NCBI GenBank assembly: GCA_963798775.1
Contig: CAWCUK010000001.1
Location: forward strand, 992,001-1,056,000
DNA length: 64,000 nt
From: CAWCUK01 sp963798775
GTDB lineage: Bacteria > Bacteroidota > Ignavibacteria > Ignavibacteriales > Ignavibacteriaceae
Direction: 5' to 3'
The position numbers and the translations under genes are program-made. The notes below the pieces were generated by a model, which was not told the DNA's origin, did no database searches, and saw nothing but the letters and a program-made list of their open reading frames with translations. This document shows positions 17,551 through 26,003 of the stretch, piece after piece (within the stretch, counting starts at the first letter, position 1; each line of letters starts with the position of its first letter).

Positions 17551-18678
17551 GTGAACATTGTAGTTGATGAAAATATTGCCTTCGCGAAGGAAGCTTTCTC
17601 CGGTTTCGGCGAAGTAATTTTAATGCACGGAAGAGAAATTACCAACAGCGCGTTGAGGGATGCTGACGCCTTAGTCGTACGTTCTATTACGGAAGTAAAT
17701 GAGGATCTATTAAGAGATACTCCGGTAAAATTTGTGGGAACGGCAACAATCGGCACCGACCATGTTGATGAAGATTATTTATATTCGAAAAATATTTATT
17801 TTACAAGCGCCGCCGGCTGTAACGCTAAAGCTGTTAAAGAATATGTGTTTACCGCTTTATTGAAAATATTAGTTGAACGAAAACTAAAGTTAAAAGATTT
17901 ATCAATCGGTATAATCGGCGTAGGAAATATTGGCAAACGGATTGAGCAAGCGGCAAATATATTAGGATTAAAAGTACTGTTAAATGATCCGCCGAGACAA
18001 CGATTAGAAAGTGATCCTAAATTTGTTTCTTTAGAGAAAGCTTTAGAGGCCGATATAATTACCTTTCACGTCCCTTTGAATTTGGAGGGAATTGATAGAA
18101 CTGTTCATCTTTTAGATGAAGATAAACTTCAAAATTTAGGTAAGGGAACAATAATAATAAACGCTTCGCGGGGGCCGGTAATTGATAATGCCGCTCTAGA
18201 AAAGCTTCTTGATAAAAAAGATTTTTCTGTAGTTCTGGATGTCTGGGAAAATGAGCCGGATGTGAATATTGATTTAATGAACAAAACGGTTTTCGCTACC
18301 CCCCATATTGCCGGTTATTCATTAGAAGGCAAGGTAAACGGGACTAAAATTATTTACGACGCTCTTCGCGATTTTACCGGCAGCGGTAAAAGTTGGAAAC
18401 CTAATTTACCGCAAATTGAGAATTCAGTAATTAGTATTGATGAAAATTTGAGGTTAGAAGAAAAATTAAATTTATTGTTCGATAGTATATATAAAATTGA
18501 AAAAGACGATTATGAAATGAGGAGAATAAAAGAATTTCAGCATGAAGAAAGAGCTAAATATTTTGATAAGATGAGAAAAGATTATCCTTTTCGAAGGGAG
18601 TTTAATAATTACACTGTTTCGGTAGATGATAACGATAAGCAATTTTTAGAAATATTAAATGCCTTTGGTTTTCTATAA
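17551..18678 (+). CDS. pdxB: 4-phosphoerythronate dehydrogenase (pyridoxal phosphate synthesis)
   Basis: NAD-dependent D-isomer 2-hydroxyacid dehydrogenase of the DXP-dependent vitamin B6 route. The N-terminus NIVVDENIAFAKEAF and the C-terminal dimerisation region (RREFNNYTVS) fit PdxB rather than a generic hydroxyacid dehydrogenase. Cofactor motif GIIGVGNIGKRIEQAANILG is near residue 120; the catalytic set is NASRGPVIDN (Arg), VWENEPDVN (Glu) and ATPHIAGYS (His). I favour the GTG start at 17551, giving a start equivalent to E. coli MKILVDEN; a TTG at 17539 adds four residues and cannot be excluded. Neither start has a strong Shine-Dalgarno sequence. Confidence 0.9.
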   Translation: MNIVVDENIAFAKEAFSGFGEVILMHGREITNSALRDADALVVRSITEVNEDLLRDTPVKFVGTATIGTDHVDEDYLYSKNIYFTSAAGCNAKAVKEYVFTALLKILVERKLKLKDLSIGIIGVGNIGKRIEQAANILGLKVLLNDPPRQRLESDPKFVSLEKALEADIITFHVPLNLEGIDRTVHLLDEDKLQNLGKGTIIINASRGPVIDNAALEKLLDKKDFSVVLDVWENEPDVNIDLMNKTVFATPHIAGYSLEGKVNGTKIIYDALRDFTGSGKSWKPNLPQIENSVISIDENLRLEEKLNLLFDSIYKIEKDDYEMRRIKEFQHEERAKYFDKMRKDYPFRREFNNYTVSVDDNDKQFLEILNAFGFL

Positions 18679-18715
18679 GAATTCAATCATCCATCCATTC
18701 AATCATCCGCTTTGA

Positions 18716-18784
18716 AAAAGCGTTGTCATGCTGAATTCATTTCAGCATCCTTCGAACAGATCCCGAAATAAGTTCGGGTTAACA
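18716..18784 (+). repeat. Best-preserved copy of palindromic intergenic repeat (unit A)
   Basis: Reads AAAAGCGTTGTCATGCTGAA, TTCATTTCAGCATCCTTCG, AACAGATCCCGAAATAAG, TTCGGGTTAAC. Two perfect stems: TGCTGAA/TTCAGCA (5-base loop) and CCCGAA/TTCGGG (5-base loop). It is preceded at 18681-18710 by the ATTCAATCATCC direct repeat and followed at 18821 by AAGATTGTCTGTGCTA. Confidence 0.8.
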
Positions 18785-18869
18785 TACTACTTTTCTTCTG
18801 AAAAATGCTCTTTCACAAAAAAGATTGTCTGTGCTATGATTTAAATTTATGAACTTTCTTCGCATTAAA

Positions 18870-19713
18870 TCATTCATCCTCATTTTTCGTCATTGTAAAA
18901 TTCACGGGAATAGTCATTTGAACTCTTACCGGTTTTCCCCGCTGAAGTCCCGGTTTAAATTTTGTATAGAATACCGCTATTCTCGCCGCTTCATCGCAAC
19001 CGTAGCCAAGACTATCTACGACTTCCGCTTTGGTTACTTCACCGAATTTATCTATAAAAGCTTTTACCTTTACCGTACCCTCAATTCCGTCTTCGCGCGC
19101 TTGTTCGGGATATCTTACTTTTCTTTGTATCGCGTTAGTGCCGCCTACCGGCTCCGGCATAATTTCTACCGATAAATAATAAGCCGGATCATCTTCCATA
19201 ATTTTATCATCCACAGCAGGCGGAAGTTCCATTTGATTTATTTTTTTCTTCTCTTTTTTTATTTCCGGCGCCGGCGCTTCCTTCTTCGGCCTGTTCTGTT
19301 CCTGAAGCTACTAAAACTTTTTTGGGTTCTTCCGACTTCCATCTATCCTCCCTCTGAAGTTCCCCCATCGCGTATTCTATATCTTTTTCATAAACACCGG
19401 CAGAATCATATAATGAAGTAGGCCCTTCTCTTTTTCCATCTTCTAGATTCGCCATTTGAGTAAGCTTTCCTTCTTCATTGTAGATTTTTATCAGCCCATC
19501 CACCCGGCCGTTTGTGTAAGTTCGTTCTTCTTTTATTTTTCCGCTGGGATAGAAGAATTTTGCGTTTCCTTCTCTTACATTATTTAAATAGTTTATTTCC
19601 GATTTTAAGGTATCATTATTATAATAGTTTTTTATAAGGCCGTTCTGCGCGAATAAAGGGAGACTGACAAGTAAGGTAAATATTAAAATTTTTGCGGAAT
19701 TGTGATTCATCAT
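18870..19713 (-). CDS. Energy transducer TonB with MORN-like repeats, frameshifted
   Basis: An exported or membrane-anchored protein: signal sequence at residues 1-22, then YwqK/MORN-like antitoxin-type repeats (SEINYLNNVREGNAKFFYPS, ERTYTNGRVDGLIKIYNEEG, ANLEDGKREGPTSLYDSAG), a proline/lysine/glutamate linker, and a C-terminal TonB domain (RKVRYPEQAREDGIEGTVKV, then DSLGYGCDEAARIAVFYTKF). One extra base near 19280 (GG in GAAGAAGGAAGC) splits it; removing it gives 280 residues in one frame, AEEEAPAPEIKKEKKK at the joint. This TonB variant, with no classical N-terminal helix and MORN-like repeats, is common in Bacteroidota. It could couple to the TonB receptor at 54.3-56.6 kb, but nothing ties them directly. 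Confidence 0.8.
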
Positions 19714-19757
19714 TAATAATTTTTATTTGAAATAATTTTGAATAGTAAAGATAAGAT

Positions 19758-20270
19758 TTATTCGGGAATAATTAGAGGCATTAAGAAGGCAACAATAAAA
19801 ACAATAACCGAAAGAGCAACAAAAAAATATCCTATTTCAGAATCATAGTTTAAAAGATGAAGAGTTCCCAGCATATAATTCCAGTCGTGGTAAACTTTGC
19901 TTCCGCCTAATAAATGAAGTGACTTCGCGCGTGCGTCGGCGGCATAAACGCTTATATTTAATAAATTTTGTCCCAGCCAAAGCAGCGCTATTTGAACTCC
20001 TGTTCTGTAAAATTTAGTGAAGAAATACCATGTAATTAGAGAGGGAATGAAAATTTGCATTAAAGAGCCGGCGGCGGTATAAATGAATTTTCCAAATAAT
20101 CTAAAGAAAAAGTGTCCGGCTTCATGAATTACCAAATCGGCGTTATCTATAAAGGAATAATCGCCTCTGTGCATTAATAGATAAATACAAACCGGCAAAA
20201 TCAGAATAGAAACAAGCCAAGGCTTCAGCCGTTCAAAAAGAATAATTCTATTTAGATTCAAATATTTCAA
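19758..20270 (-). CDS. M50-like membrane protein with HEAGH motif
   Basis: A 170-residue protein with about four membrane segments. The motif VIHEAGHFFFRLFG near residue 46 matches the HExxH zinc site of site-2-protease-like (M50) families, and the following AAGSLMQIFIPSLITWYFF helix fits M50B-type small proteins. A second metal ligand motif (an NPDG-like element) is not visible, so activity is uncertain. The gene lies 44 bases upstream of tonB on the same strand and may share its transcript. Function unknown. Confidence 0.6.
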   Translation of the reverse strand: MKYLNLNRIILFERLKPWLVSILILPVCIYLLMHRGDYSFIDNADLVIHEAGHFFFRLFGKFIYTAAGSLMQIFIPSLITWYFFTKFYRTGVQIALLWLGQNLLNISVYAADARAKSLHLLGGSKVYHDWNYMLGTLHLLNYDSEIGYFFVALSVIVFIVAFLMPLIIPE

Positions 20271-20320
20271 TAATTCAAATTAAAAGATATTTAAGTTAAT
20301 AACCATTTTCGAAAAATTCC

Positions 20321-20354
20321 TAATTAGTAATTGGTAATTAGTAATTAGTAATTA
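20321..20354. repeat. Seven-bp tandem repeat (TAATTAG)n
   Basis: About five consecutive 7-base units, TAATTAG-TAATTGG-TAATTAG-TAATTAG-TAATTA, lying immediately after the trhO stop (minus strand). One unit carries a single change. Likely slippage-prone and non-coding. Confidence 0.8.
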
Positions 20355-20357
20355 ATT

Positions 20358-21245
20358 TCATCCGTGGTACCTGCTTCGTTTATTAGACGATTTTCTGCAT
20401 TCATCCGAGCAGCAGTATTCATTTTCTACTTTACATTCATGGCACGAGATAATGATTTTATCGCAGTCCTGATTATGGCAATTTATATAATATGAAGTAG
20501 GTTTTCCGCAGTAGTAACATTCGGCGACGTATTTTAATTCATTTTTGGTATTTGGCTCTACAACTCTCCGTTCGTCAAAGACAAAAACTCCGCCTTGCCA
20601 AAAAGTATCAGGATATTTTTTCGCGTAAGTTACAATTCCGCCGTCTAATTGATAAACATCTTTAAAACCTTGCTCAACCATATAAGCCGAAGCTTTTTCG
20701 CATCGAATTCCGCCGGTACAATAAGTAACTACTGTTTTATCTTTATAATCCTTTAACTCATCAACAGCTTTTTTCCATTCACGGAAATTTTTCATCGGCG
20801 GGGTTATTGCTCCCTTAAATTTTCCGATTTTACTTTCATACCAATTTCTCGCGTCTATTATTATAAAATCTTTATTGCTTTCATAAAAATTATAAAGTTC
20901 GTCGGGACTAATTCTTTTCCCCCCGTTTTCCAAAGTAGTTTCATCCAGCGCTGATCTTACAATTTCCTGCTTTACCCGCGCGTGCATTTTATAAAACGCG
21001 TGTTCATCGGCTTCATCTTCTTTAAATATTATGTCTTTAAAAATTGGAAAGCTTTTTAAATGAGCTTTATATTTTTCAATATTTTCTGTTGTCCCCGAAA
21101 CTGTCCCATTAATTCCTTCTTCGGCAAAAAATACCCTGCCTTTTATATCGTTTGCGAAACAGAATTCTAAATGATCATTTGTCATTTTTTCGGGATCTTC
21201 AACATTTACATATTTATAAAACAGCAATACTCTGTATTGTTTCAT
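20358..21245 (-). CDS. trhO: tRNA uridine(34) hydroxylase TrhO (YceA family)
   Basis: Oxygen-dependent hydroxylase that makes 5-hydroxyuridine at tRNA position 34. It has the N-terminal acylphosphatase-like domain (LLFYKYVNVEDPEKM onward, EEGINGTVSGTTEN near residue 42), then a rhodanese domain at about 115-225 with the catalytic loop VVTYCTGGIRCEKASAYM near 172 (active-site cysteine in the family) and a C-terminal cysteine-rich tail (CYYCGKPTSYYINCHNQDCD, CHECK, CCSDEC) that should bind zinc. Length of 295 is within range. A TrhP-like gene at 5.1-6.4 kb would give the parallel route to the same modification. Confidence 0.9.
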   Translation of the reverse strand: MKQYRVLLFYKYVNVEDPEKMTNDHLEFCFANDIKGRVFFAEEGINGTVSGTTENIEKYKAHLKSFPIFKDIIFKEDEADEHAFYKMHARVKQEIVRSALDETTLENGGKRISPDELYNFYESNKDFIIIDARNWYESKIGKFKGAITPPMKNFREWKKAVDELKDYKDKTVVTYCTGGIRCEKASAYMVEQGFKDVYQLDGGIVTYAKKYPDTFWQGGVFVFDERRVVEPNTKNELKYVAECYYCGKPTSYYINCHNQDCDKIIISCHECKVENEYCCSDECRKSSNKRSRYHG

Positions 21246-21437
21246 TTTTCTTTTTTACTCTCTTCTTTTTTGGATACGCAAATCTATAAAATAAATATCT
21301 ATTATTAAATGGTATTGCCCGGTATTCTATCCCGCTAAATTATATTGCATAAATCTTCCTCTAAAATAATTTTTATCAATTGTAAGTTTTTAATTTTTTA
21401 TTCAACTAATAGGTAAATTTAAGAAAGGAAGGTTAGT

Positions 21438-21530
21438 ATGAAACTTTTAGTTAAACTTTTACAAGATTTTAATAGTCACGGCCTTAGAAAAGAGAATAAC
21501 ACGTTTAATTATATAAATTTCCGCCGATAA
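21438..21530 (+). CDS. 30-codon leader ORF translationally coupled to the ECF sigma gene
   Basis: ATG at 21438 is preceded by the best ribosome-binding site in this part of the window, AAGAAAGGAAGG, ending five bases before the start. The frame encodes a basic peptide, MKLLVKLLQDFNSHGLRKEN and ten more residues, and its TAA stop overlaps the sigma factor ATG by one base (TAATG). The sigma ATG has no Shine-Dalgarno sequence of its own, so ribosomes finishing this ORF probably supply its translation. No homologue is recognised. It could be a regulatory leader peptide or a small protein; chance is possible but the RBS plus exact overlap argue against it. Confidence 0.6.
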   Translation: MKLLVKLLQDFNSHGLRKENNTFNYINFRR

Positions 21531-22000
21531 TGGAAAAAGATTTTCTAAAAATAATAGACGAACATCAAAACATTATTCATAAAATCAGTCGTTTGTACCG
21601 AAATTCAAAAGAAGACAGGGAAGATTTATTCCAAGAAATAGTTTTACAGTTATGGAAGGCTTTTCCGAACTTCAGGCAAGAATCAAAAGTTACTACATGG
21701 ATGTACAGAATAGCTTTAAATACAGCTATCGCGGTTTTTAGGAAGAAAAATGTTGAGGTTGAACTTAAAGTAGATATTCCCGAAAAGTTTCATCCTTCAG
21801 ATGCGAATGAAATTTCGGAAAATGAAGAGAAGATGTATTCAGCTCTGCGAAAGCTAAACGATGCCGAAAAAGCAATTATCTCTCTTTATTTAGAAGATTA
21901 TTCTTACAGGGAAATTGCCGAATTAACCGGAATTAGCGAGAATAACACGGGTGTAAAAATAAATAGAATTAAAAACAAACTTAAACAAATATTAAGGTGA
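21530..22000 (+). CDS. ECF-type RNA polymerase sigma factor
   Basis: A 156-residue extracytoplasmic-function sigma factor. Region 2 is seen in SKEDREDLFQEIVLQLWKAF near residue 26 and TWMYRIALNTAIAVFRKK near 58 (-10 recognition), region 4 in LNDAEKAIISLYLEDYSYRE near 108 and ELTGISENNTGVKINRIKNK near 130 (-35 recognition helix-turn-helix). It directs polymerase to a dedicated promoter set. Its partner is probably the membrane protein that begins six bases after its stop; no zinc-finger anti-sigma domain is visible in that partner. Confidence 0.92.
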   Translation: MEKDFLKIIDEHQNIIHKISRLYRNSKEDREDLFQEIVLQLWKAFPNFRQESKVTTWMYRIALNTAIAVFRKKNVEVELKVDIPEKFHPSDANEISENEEKMYSALRKLNDAEKAIISLYLEDYSYREIAELTGISENNTGVKINRIKNKLKQILR

Positions 22001-22005
22001 GAACG

Positions 22006-22548
22006 ATGAGTTTAGATGAATTAAAAAACAATTGGCAAAAATCGAGCGGGAAAACTAAAACAAACGAAGCATTAAGGATGATGACGAAAATAAATAATCA
22101 CTCAAAGTTAAAAAGAATTAAAATTAAGCTGTTTACCGAAACCGTATTTTTAATTTTTATATTACTATTTTTCTACAGCACTTTTGACGGTACGGATAAA
22201 CCTGTTTGGGCAAATATATTATTTACTGCCGGAACAATATTATTCATCATCAATAATATTACAGGTTATTTTGTTTTACAAAACCCGGTTAAAGGAAATA
22301 ATCTTCTAAATTCAATAAAATCTTTTATAAGGAAATTAAAGACTGCCGCCGGTTTTTCAGCGGCCGCTTCTTTTATTTACGGCACTTCCATAATATTATT
22401 TTTTTCATCGGTTATAAATTTTACCACCGGCAAATTTTTTATTTTGGCGGGAATGGCTGCTGTGCTTTTAATTTTTACTTATTTGAATTACCATAATTGG
22501 TCAGCCAGAATTAAACATTTAAGTAATGTCGCGGAAGAATTAAGCTGA
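22006..22548 (+). CDS. Membrane protein in the ECF sigma operon, possible anti-sigma factor
   Basis: A 180-residue protein with a soluble N-terminal stretch (MSLDELKNNWQKSSGKTKTN, then ALRMMTKINNHSKLKRIK) and four predicted membrane helices (about residues 42-60, 71-90, 112-133, 139-157). The D/E-L-K-x-x-W start is common in small membrane partners encoded after Bacteroidota ECF sigma genes. I use the ATG at 22006, which has AAGGTGAG upstream; a GTG at 21997 overlapping the sigma stop is the alternative. Role as an anti-sigma factor is inferred from position only. It is followed by a strong terminator. Confidence 0.6.
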   Translation: MSLDELKNNWQKSSGKTKTNEALRMMTKINNHSKLKRIKIKLFTETVFLIFILLFFYSTFDGTDKPVWANILFTAGTILFIINNITGYFVLQNPVKGNNLLNSIKSFIRKLKTAAGFSAAASFIYGTSIILFFSSVINFTTGKFFILAGMAAVLLIFTYLNYHNWSARIKHLSNVAEELS

Positions 22549-22588
22549 GCCTTTTAGCCGCTTTATTGAAAAGAGAATTTTTTATAAA

Positions 22589-22636
22589 TGGCAAACGGAG
22601 TTTTTGATGATGAAACTCCGCTGCCATTTTTTATTT
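22589..22636 (+). terminator. Intrinsic terminator of the ECF sigma operon
   Basis: Stem CGGAGTTT (22596-22603) pairs with AAACTCCG (22613-22620), extended by TGGC/GCCA with a small internal bulge, then TTTTTTATTTTA. It overlaps the 3' end of the convergent photolyase gene and may serve both directions. Confidence 0.8.
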
Positions 22637-23978
22637 TACATGCTTTCTTATGTACGCGTCAACATCAAATTTTCTTTTCGCGCCGTTAAAATTCATAAAA
22701 CGAATTTTACCAAAGATGGGACGTTCAAACCACGCACGGTCGTGAACTCCGCCGATTGACCACGCGCAGCCGGTATATCCGTTCGGATCGCGGCCGTCTA
22801 ATTCATATTTATCATTTAAATAGATCGCGCAAGTTAAAGCTTCTTCCGGGGATTTACTCCATTCCAGAATTTTCTTTGCCCAATACATTCTCATGTAGCC
22901 GTGCATTTTCCCGGTGTTGATTAATTCCATCTGTGACGCGTTCCAAAGCGGATCATGAGTCTCGGCTTCTTCAAATTCCTCTTTCCAATAAATATATTCG
23001 CGTTCATCTTTTCTATGAGAATTTAAAGTAGCTTTTGCCCAAACTCTAAAGCCGTCGAATGAATCATAATTTGAGTTGTAGTAACAATAATTATCAGATA
23101 ATTCTCGCCGGATAATTAATTCTTCCAGAAACGCTTCTTTTGATTCACTATTTTTTGTTAAATTTTCAACTACTAACGCGGCTCTTTGCGGTGCCAGCAT
23201 TCCAAAATGAAAATATGGTGAAAGATTGGACTGCGCGTCTTTCACGGGATCATTTCTATCACCGGCGTATTTATAAAATTTGTTTTCTATAAAATATTTC
23301 AGCGTGTCCGCAGCCGCTTCTTCTCCCGGTATTATCCAATCGGTTTCTCTTACATTAAAATTTATTTTTAGATTTTCTTCAACTTTATTCCAATTTATTA
23401 TTTCTGATTTTAAAGCTTTTTCTTTATCAATTCTTTTTAAGGAAGGAAATTCTTCTAAAAATTCCGGCAAGTGCTTTATGTATTTTGGGACGAAAAGTGT
23501 AAGCCGCGAATTCTTCTTTTTTCGAAGCGTAAAAACAAGGAATAATATTATGCGCGTCAACTTCATAAAAAGGAATATCTATTTTTGACGCAATTTCTTC
23601 TTTCCATCTCCGCTTAATTTTTAACGGATCAAAATCAGTAACTAAAGCTTTAACTTTATTTTGATGAATAAATTTCGGCACTTCATGTCCCGGGTTTCCC
23701 TTTAAAAGGAAAAATGGAATATTCAATTTTGCCAATTCTTTTTCAACTTGTTGTAAACCTTTAAGCATAAAACCGTATTGACGAATTGAAGCCTCAAGAA
23801 AATCGGGGACGAGATTAAATATTACAGCCGGTGAAGTTCTGTTTTTCTCCGCCAGTTCCTGCGCGTAAAGAAGCGCCCAATTATCGTGTACCCGCTGATC
23901 GCGGCTCATCCAGTAAATTATTATTCCTTCTTTATCTTTACCCTTTTTTAAAGGCTGTATTCTTTTTTCGTTTACCAT
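22631..23978 (-). CDS. phrB: Class II deoxyribodipyrimidine photolyase, frameshifted
   Basis: Light-driven FAD enzyme that splits cyclobutane pyrimidine dimers. The class II style start YWMSRDQRVHDNWALLYAQE, the FAD region DAQSNLSPYFHFGMLAPQRA, and the class II C-terminal block TGKMHGYMRMYWAKKILEWS and NDKYELDGRDPNGYTGCAWS are clear. One extra A in the run at 23483-23486 breaks the frame between the antenna and FAD domains; removing it yields 448 residues without gaps. Start at 23978 is chosen for the GAGGGA five bases upstream, not the longer open frame to 24035. Converges on the ECF operon. Confidence 0.9.
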
Positions 23979-24168
23979 TATTTCCCTCTGTTTTTCGATA
24001 TGATTATAAACAATAAATATTCGAATAAAGTTCATGCTTTATGTAAATATTATGCATGTTTTTTCACTTAAAAATTTTTCTTAGTAAATTTGTTGTTTCT
24101 GATTTGAAAGGAATATATTTTCATTCAATCTATTTACAGATGTTTACAATTGAATCTTAGGAGAAATT

Positions 24169-25848
24169 ATGGAAAAGTTAAATAAATACAGCAGCCGTCT
24201 TACTCAGCAGAAATCTCAAGTCGGCTCGCAGGCTATGCTTTACGGGGTGGGTTTATCTGATGAAGATATGAAAAAAGCGCAAGTAGGAATTGCCAGCATG
24301 GGCTGGGAAGGAAACACCTGCAATATGCATCTTAACGATCTTGCGAAACTTGTAAAAAAAGGTGTTACCGATGCTGATTTGGTGGGATTTATTTTCCATA
24401 CAATCGGCGTAAGTGACGGAATAGCGATGGGCACTGAAGGTATGAAATTTTCACTTCCTTCAAGAGATATTATCGCCGATTCAATTGAAACAGTAATGAG
24501 CGCTCAATGGTATGATGGCTTAATTACTATTCCCGGCTGCGATAAAAATATGCCCGGTTCGGTAATGGCAATGGCCAGGCTAAATCGTCCAGCTATTATG
24601 ATTTACGGCGGCTCAATCCGCGCGGGACATTATGAAGGACAAAAGCTTGATGTAGTTTCCGCTTTTGAAGCTTATGGAAAATATCTTTCTCATGAATTTA
24701 ATGAGGAAGATTTAAAGCATGTTCTTTGCCACGCTTGTCCCGGTGAAGGCGCTTGCGGAGGAATGTATACAGCTAATACAATGGCAACGGCAATAGAAAC
24801 TTTAGGATTAAGCCTTCCCTACAGTTCATCTTCTCCGGCTAATAGTTCTAATAAAATAAATGAATGTACCCAAGCCGGCCAGGCAATTAAATATTTGTTA
24901 GAAAAAGATATAAAGCCACTCGATATTTTAACCAAAGATGGGTTCTTAAATGCGATTACTTTAGTTATCGCACTCGGCGGATCTACAAACGCGGCGCTTC
25001 ATTTAGTGGCAATGGCTAAAGCGGCCAAGGTTGATTTATCATTAAAAGATTTTCAGGATGTTTCCGATCGTGTTCCTTATCTTGCCGATTTGAAACCAAG
25101 CGGTAAATATATAATGGAAGATCTGCACGATATCGGCGGCGTTCCGGCTATTCAGAAATTGCTGCTTAAAGAAGGTTTTCTTAAAGGGGACTGTATAACA
25201 GTTACCGGCAAAACTTTAGGCGAAAATATTGAAGAGTTAGACGGACTTAAAGAAGGCCAGAAAATAATTATGCCTATATCTAATCCAATTAAAAAAACAG
25301 GTCACTTGCAAATTCTTTACGGAAATTTGGCTGCTGAAGGAGCTGTCGCAAAAATTACCGGGAAAGAAGGATTACAATTTACCGGCCCGGCAAAAGTTTA
25401 TAATTCCGAAGAAGAATCTCTTAAAGCAATTGAAGACGGAGAAGTTGTTTCCGGTGATGTTGTAGTAATTCGTTACGAAGGCCCTAAAGGCGGACCGGGA
25501 ATGAGGGAAATGCTTTCTATTACTTCAACAATTATGGGAAAAGGATTGGGCAAAAGCGTGGCTTTAATTACTGATGGAAGATTTTCCGGCGGAACCCATG
25601 GTTTTGTTGTCGGCCATATTACTCCCGAAGCTCAAACCGGCGGAAATATAGCGCTGCTTGAGCATGGCGATATAATTTCAATCGACGCGGAAAAAAATAT
25701 TCTTGAGGTTAAACTTTCCGATGAAGAACTGGAGGAAAGAAGAAAAAATTGGAAAGCTCCCGAACCTAAATTCAAAAACGGAATTCTTTATAAATACGCG
25801 AAAATTGTTTCATCAGCTTCTGAAGGCTGTGTAACGGACGAATTCTAA
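24169..25848 (+). CDS. ilvD: Dihydroxy-acid dehydratase
   Basis: Iron-sulfur dehydratase of valine, leucine and isoleucine synthesis (2,3-dihydroxy-isovalerate to 2-ketoisovalerate). The cluster cysteines sit in GWEGNTCNMHLNDL near residue 47, IPGCDKNMPGSVMAMARLN near 121 and HACPGEGACGGMYTANTMAT near 190; the C-terminal signature ALITDGRFSGGTHGFVVGH is near 465. Length of 559 is typical. AGGAG lies six bases before the ATG. It is a single-gene unit with a terminator after it; other ilv/leu genes are not in the window. Confidence 0.96.
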   Translation: MEKLNKYSSRLTQQKSQVGSQAMLYGVGLSDEDMKKAQVGIASMGWEGNTCNMHLNDLAKLVKKGVTDADLVGFIFHTIGVSDGIAMGTEGMKFSLPSRDIIADSIETVMSAQWYDGLITIPGCDKNMPGSVMAMARLNRPAIMIYGGSIRAGHYEGQKLDVVSAFEAYGKYLSHEFNEEDLKHVLCHACPGEGACGGMYTANTMATAIETLGLSLPYSSSSPANSSNKINECTQAGQAIKYLLEKDIKPLDILTKDGFLNAITLVIALGGSTNAALHLVAMAKAAKVDLSLKDFQDVSDRVPYLADLKPSGKYIMEDLHDIGGVPAIQKLLLKEGFLKGDCITVTGKTLGENIEELDGLKEGQKIIMPISNPIKKTGHLQILYGNLAAEGAVAKITGKEGLQFTGPAKVYNSEEESLKAIEDGEVVSGDVVVIRYEGPKGGPGMREMLSITSTIMGKGLGKSVALITDGRFSGGTHGFVVGHITPEAQTGGNIALLEHGDIISIDAEKNILEVKLSDEELEERRKNWKAPEPKFKNGILYKYAKIVSSASEGCVTDEF

Positions 25849-25867
25849 ATATTCTTATTAATTTCTT

Positions 25868-25912
25868 GGGCGAAGAGGAAATTCCGGCGGAATAAAATCT
25901 TCGCCTTTTCGA
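25868..25912 (+). terminator. Intrinsic terminator of ilvD
   Basis: Arms GGCGAAGA (25869-25876) and TCTTCGCC (25898-25905) enclose a 21-base loop that can itself fold (GGAAATTCC), followed by TTTTC. It lies 20 bases after the ilvD stop. Confidence 0.7.
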
Positions 25913-26003
25913 TTTTAAAACATTTTTGCTTTTCTCTACACCAACTAGATTGCGCTACATTATTTTTCTGTTTAATTTCAGTATAAATTTTAGGGGAATT
26001 AAA

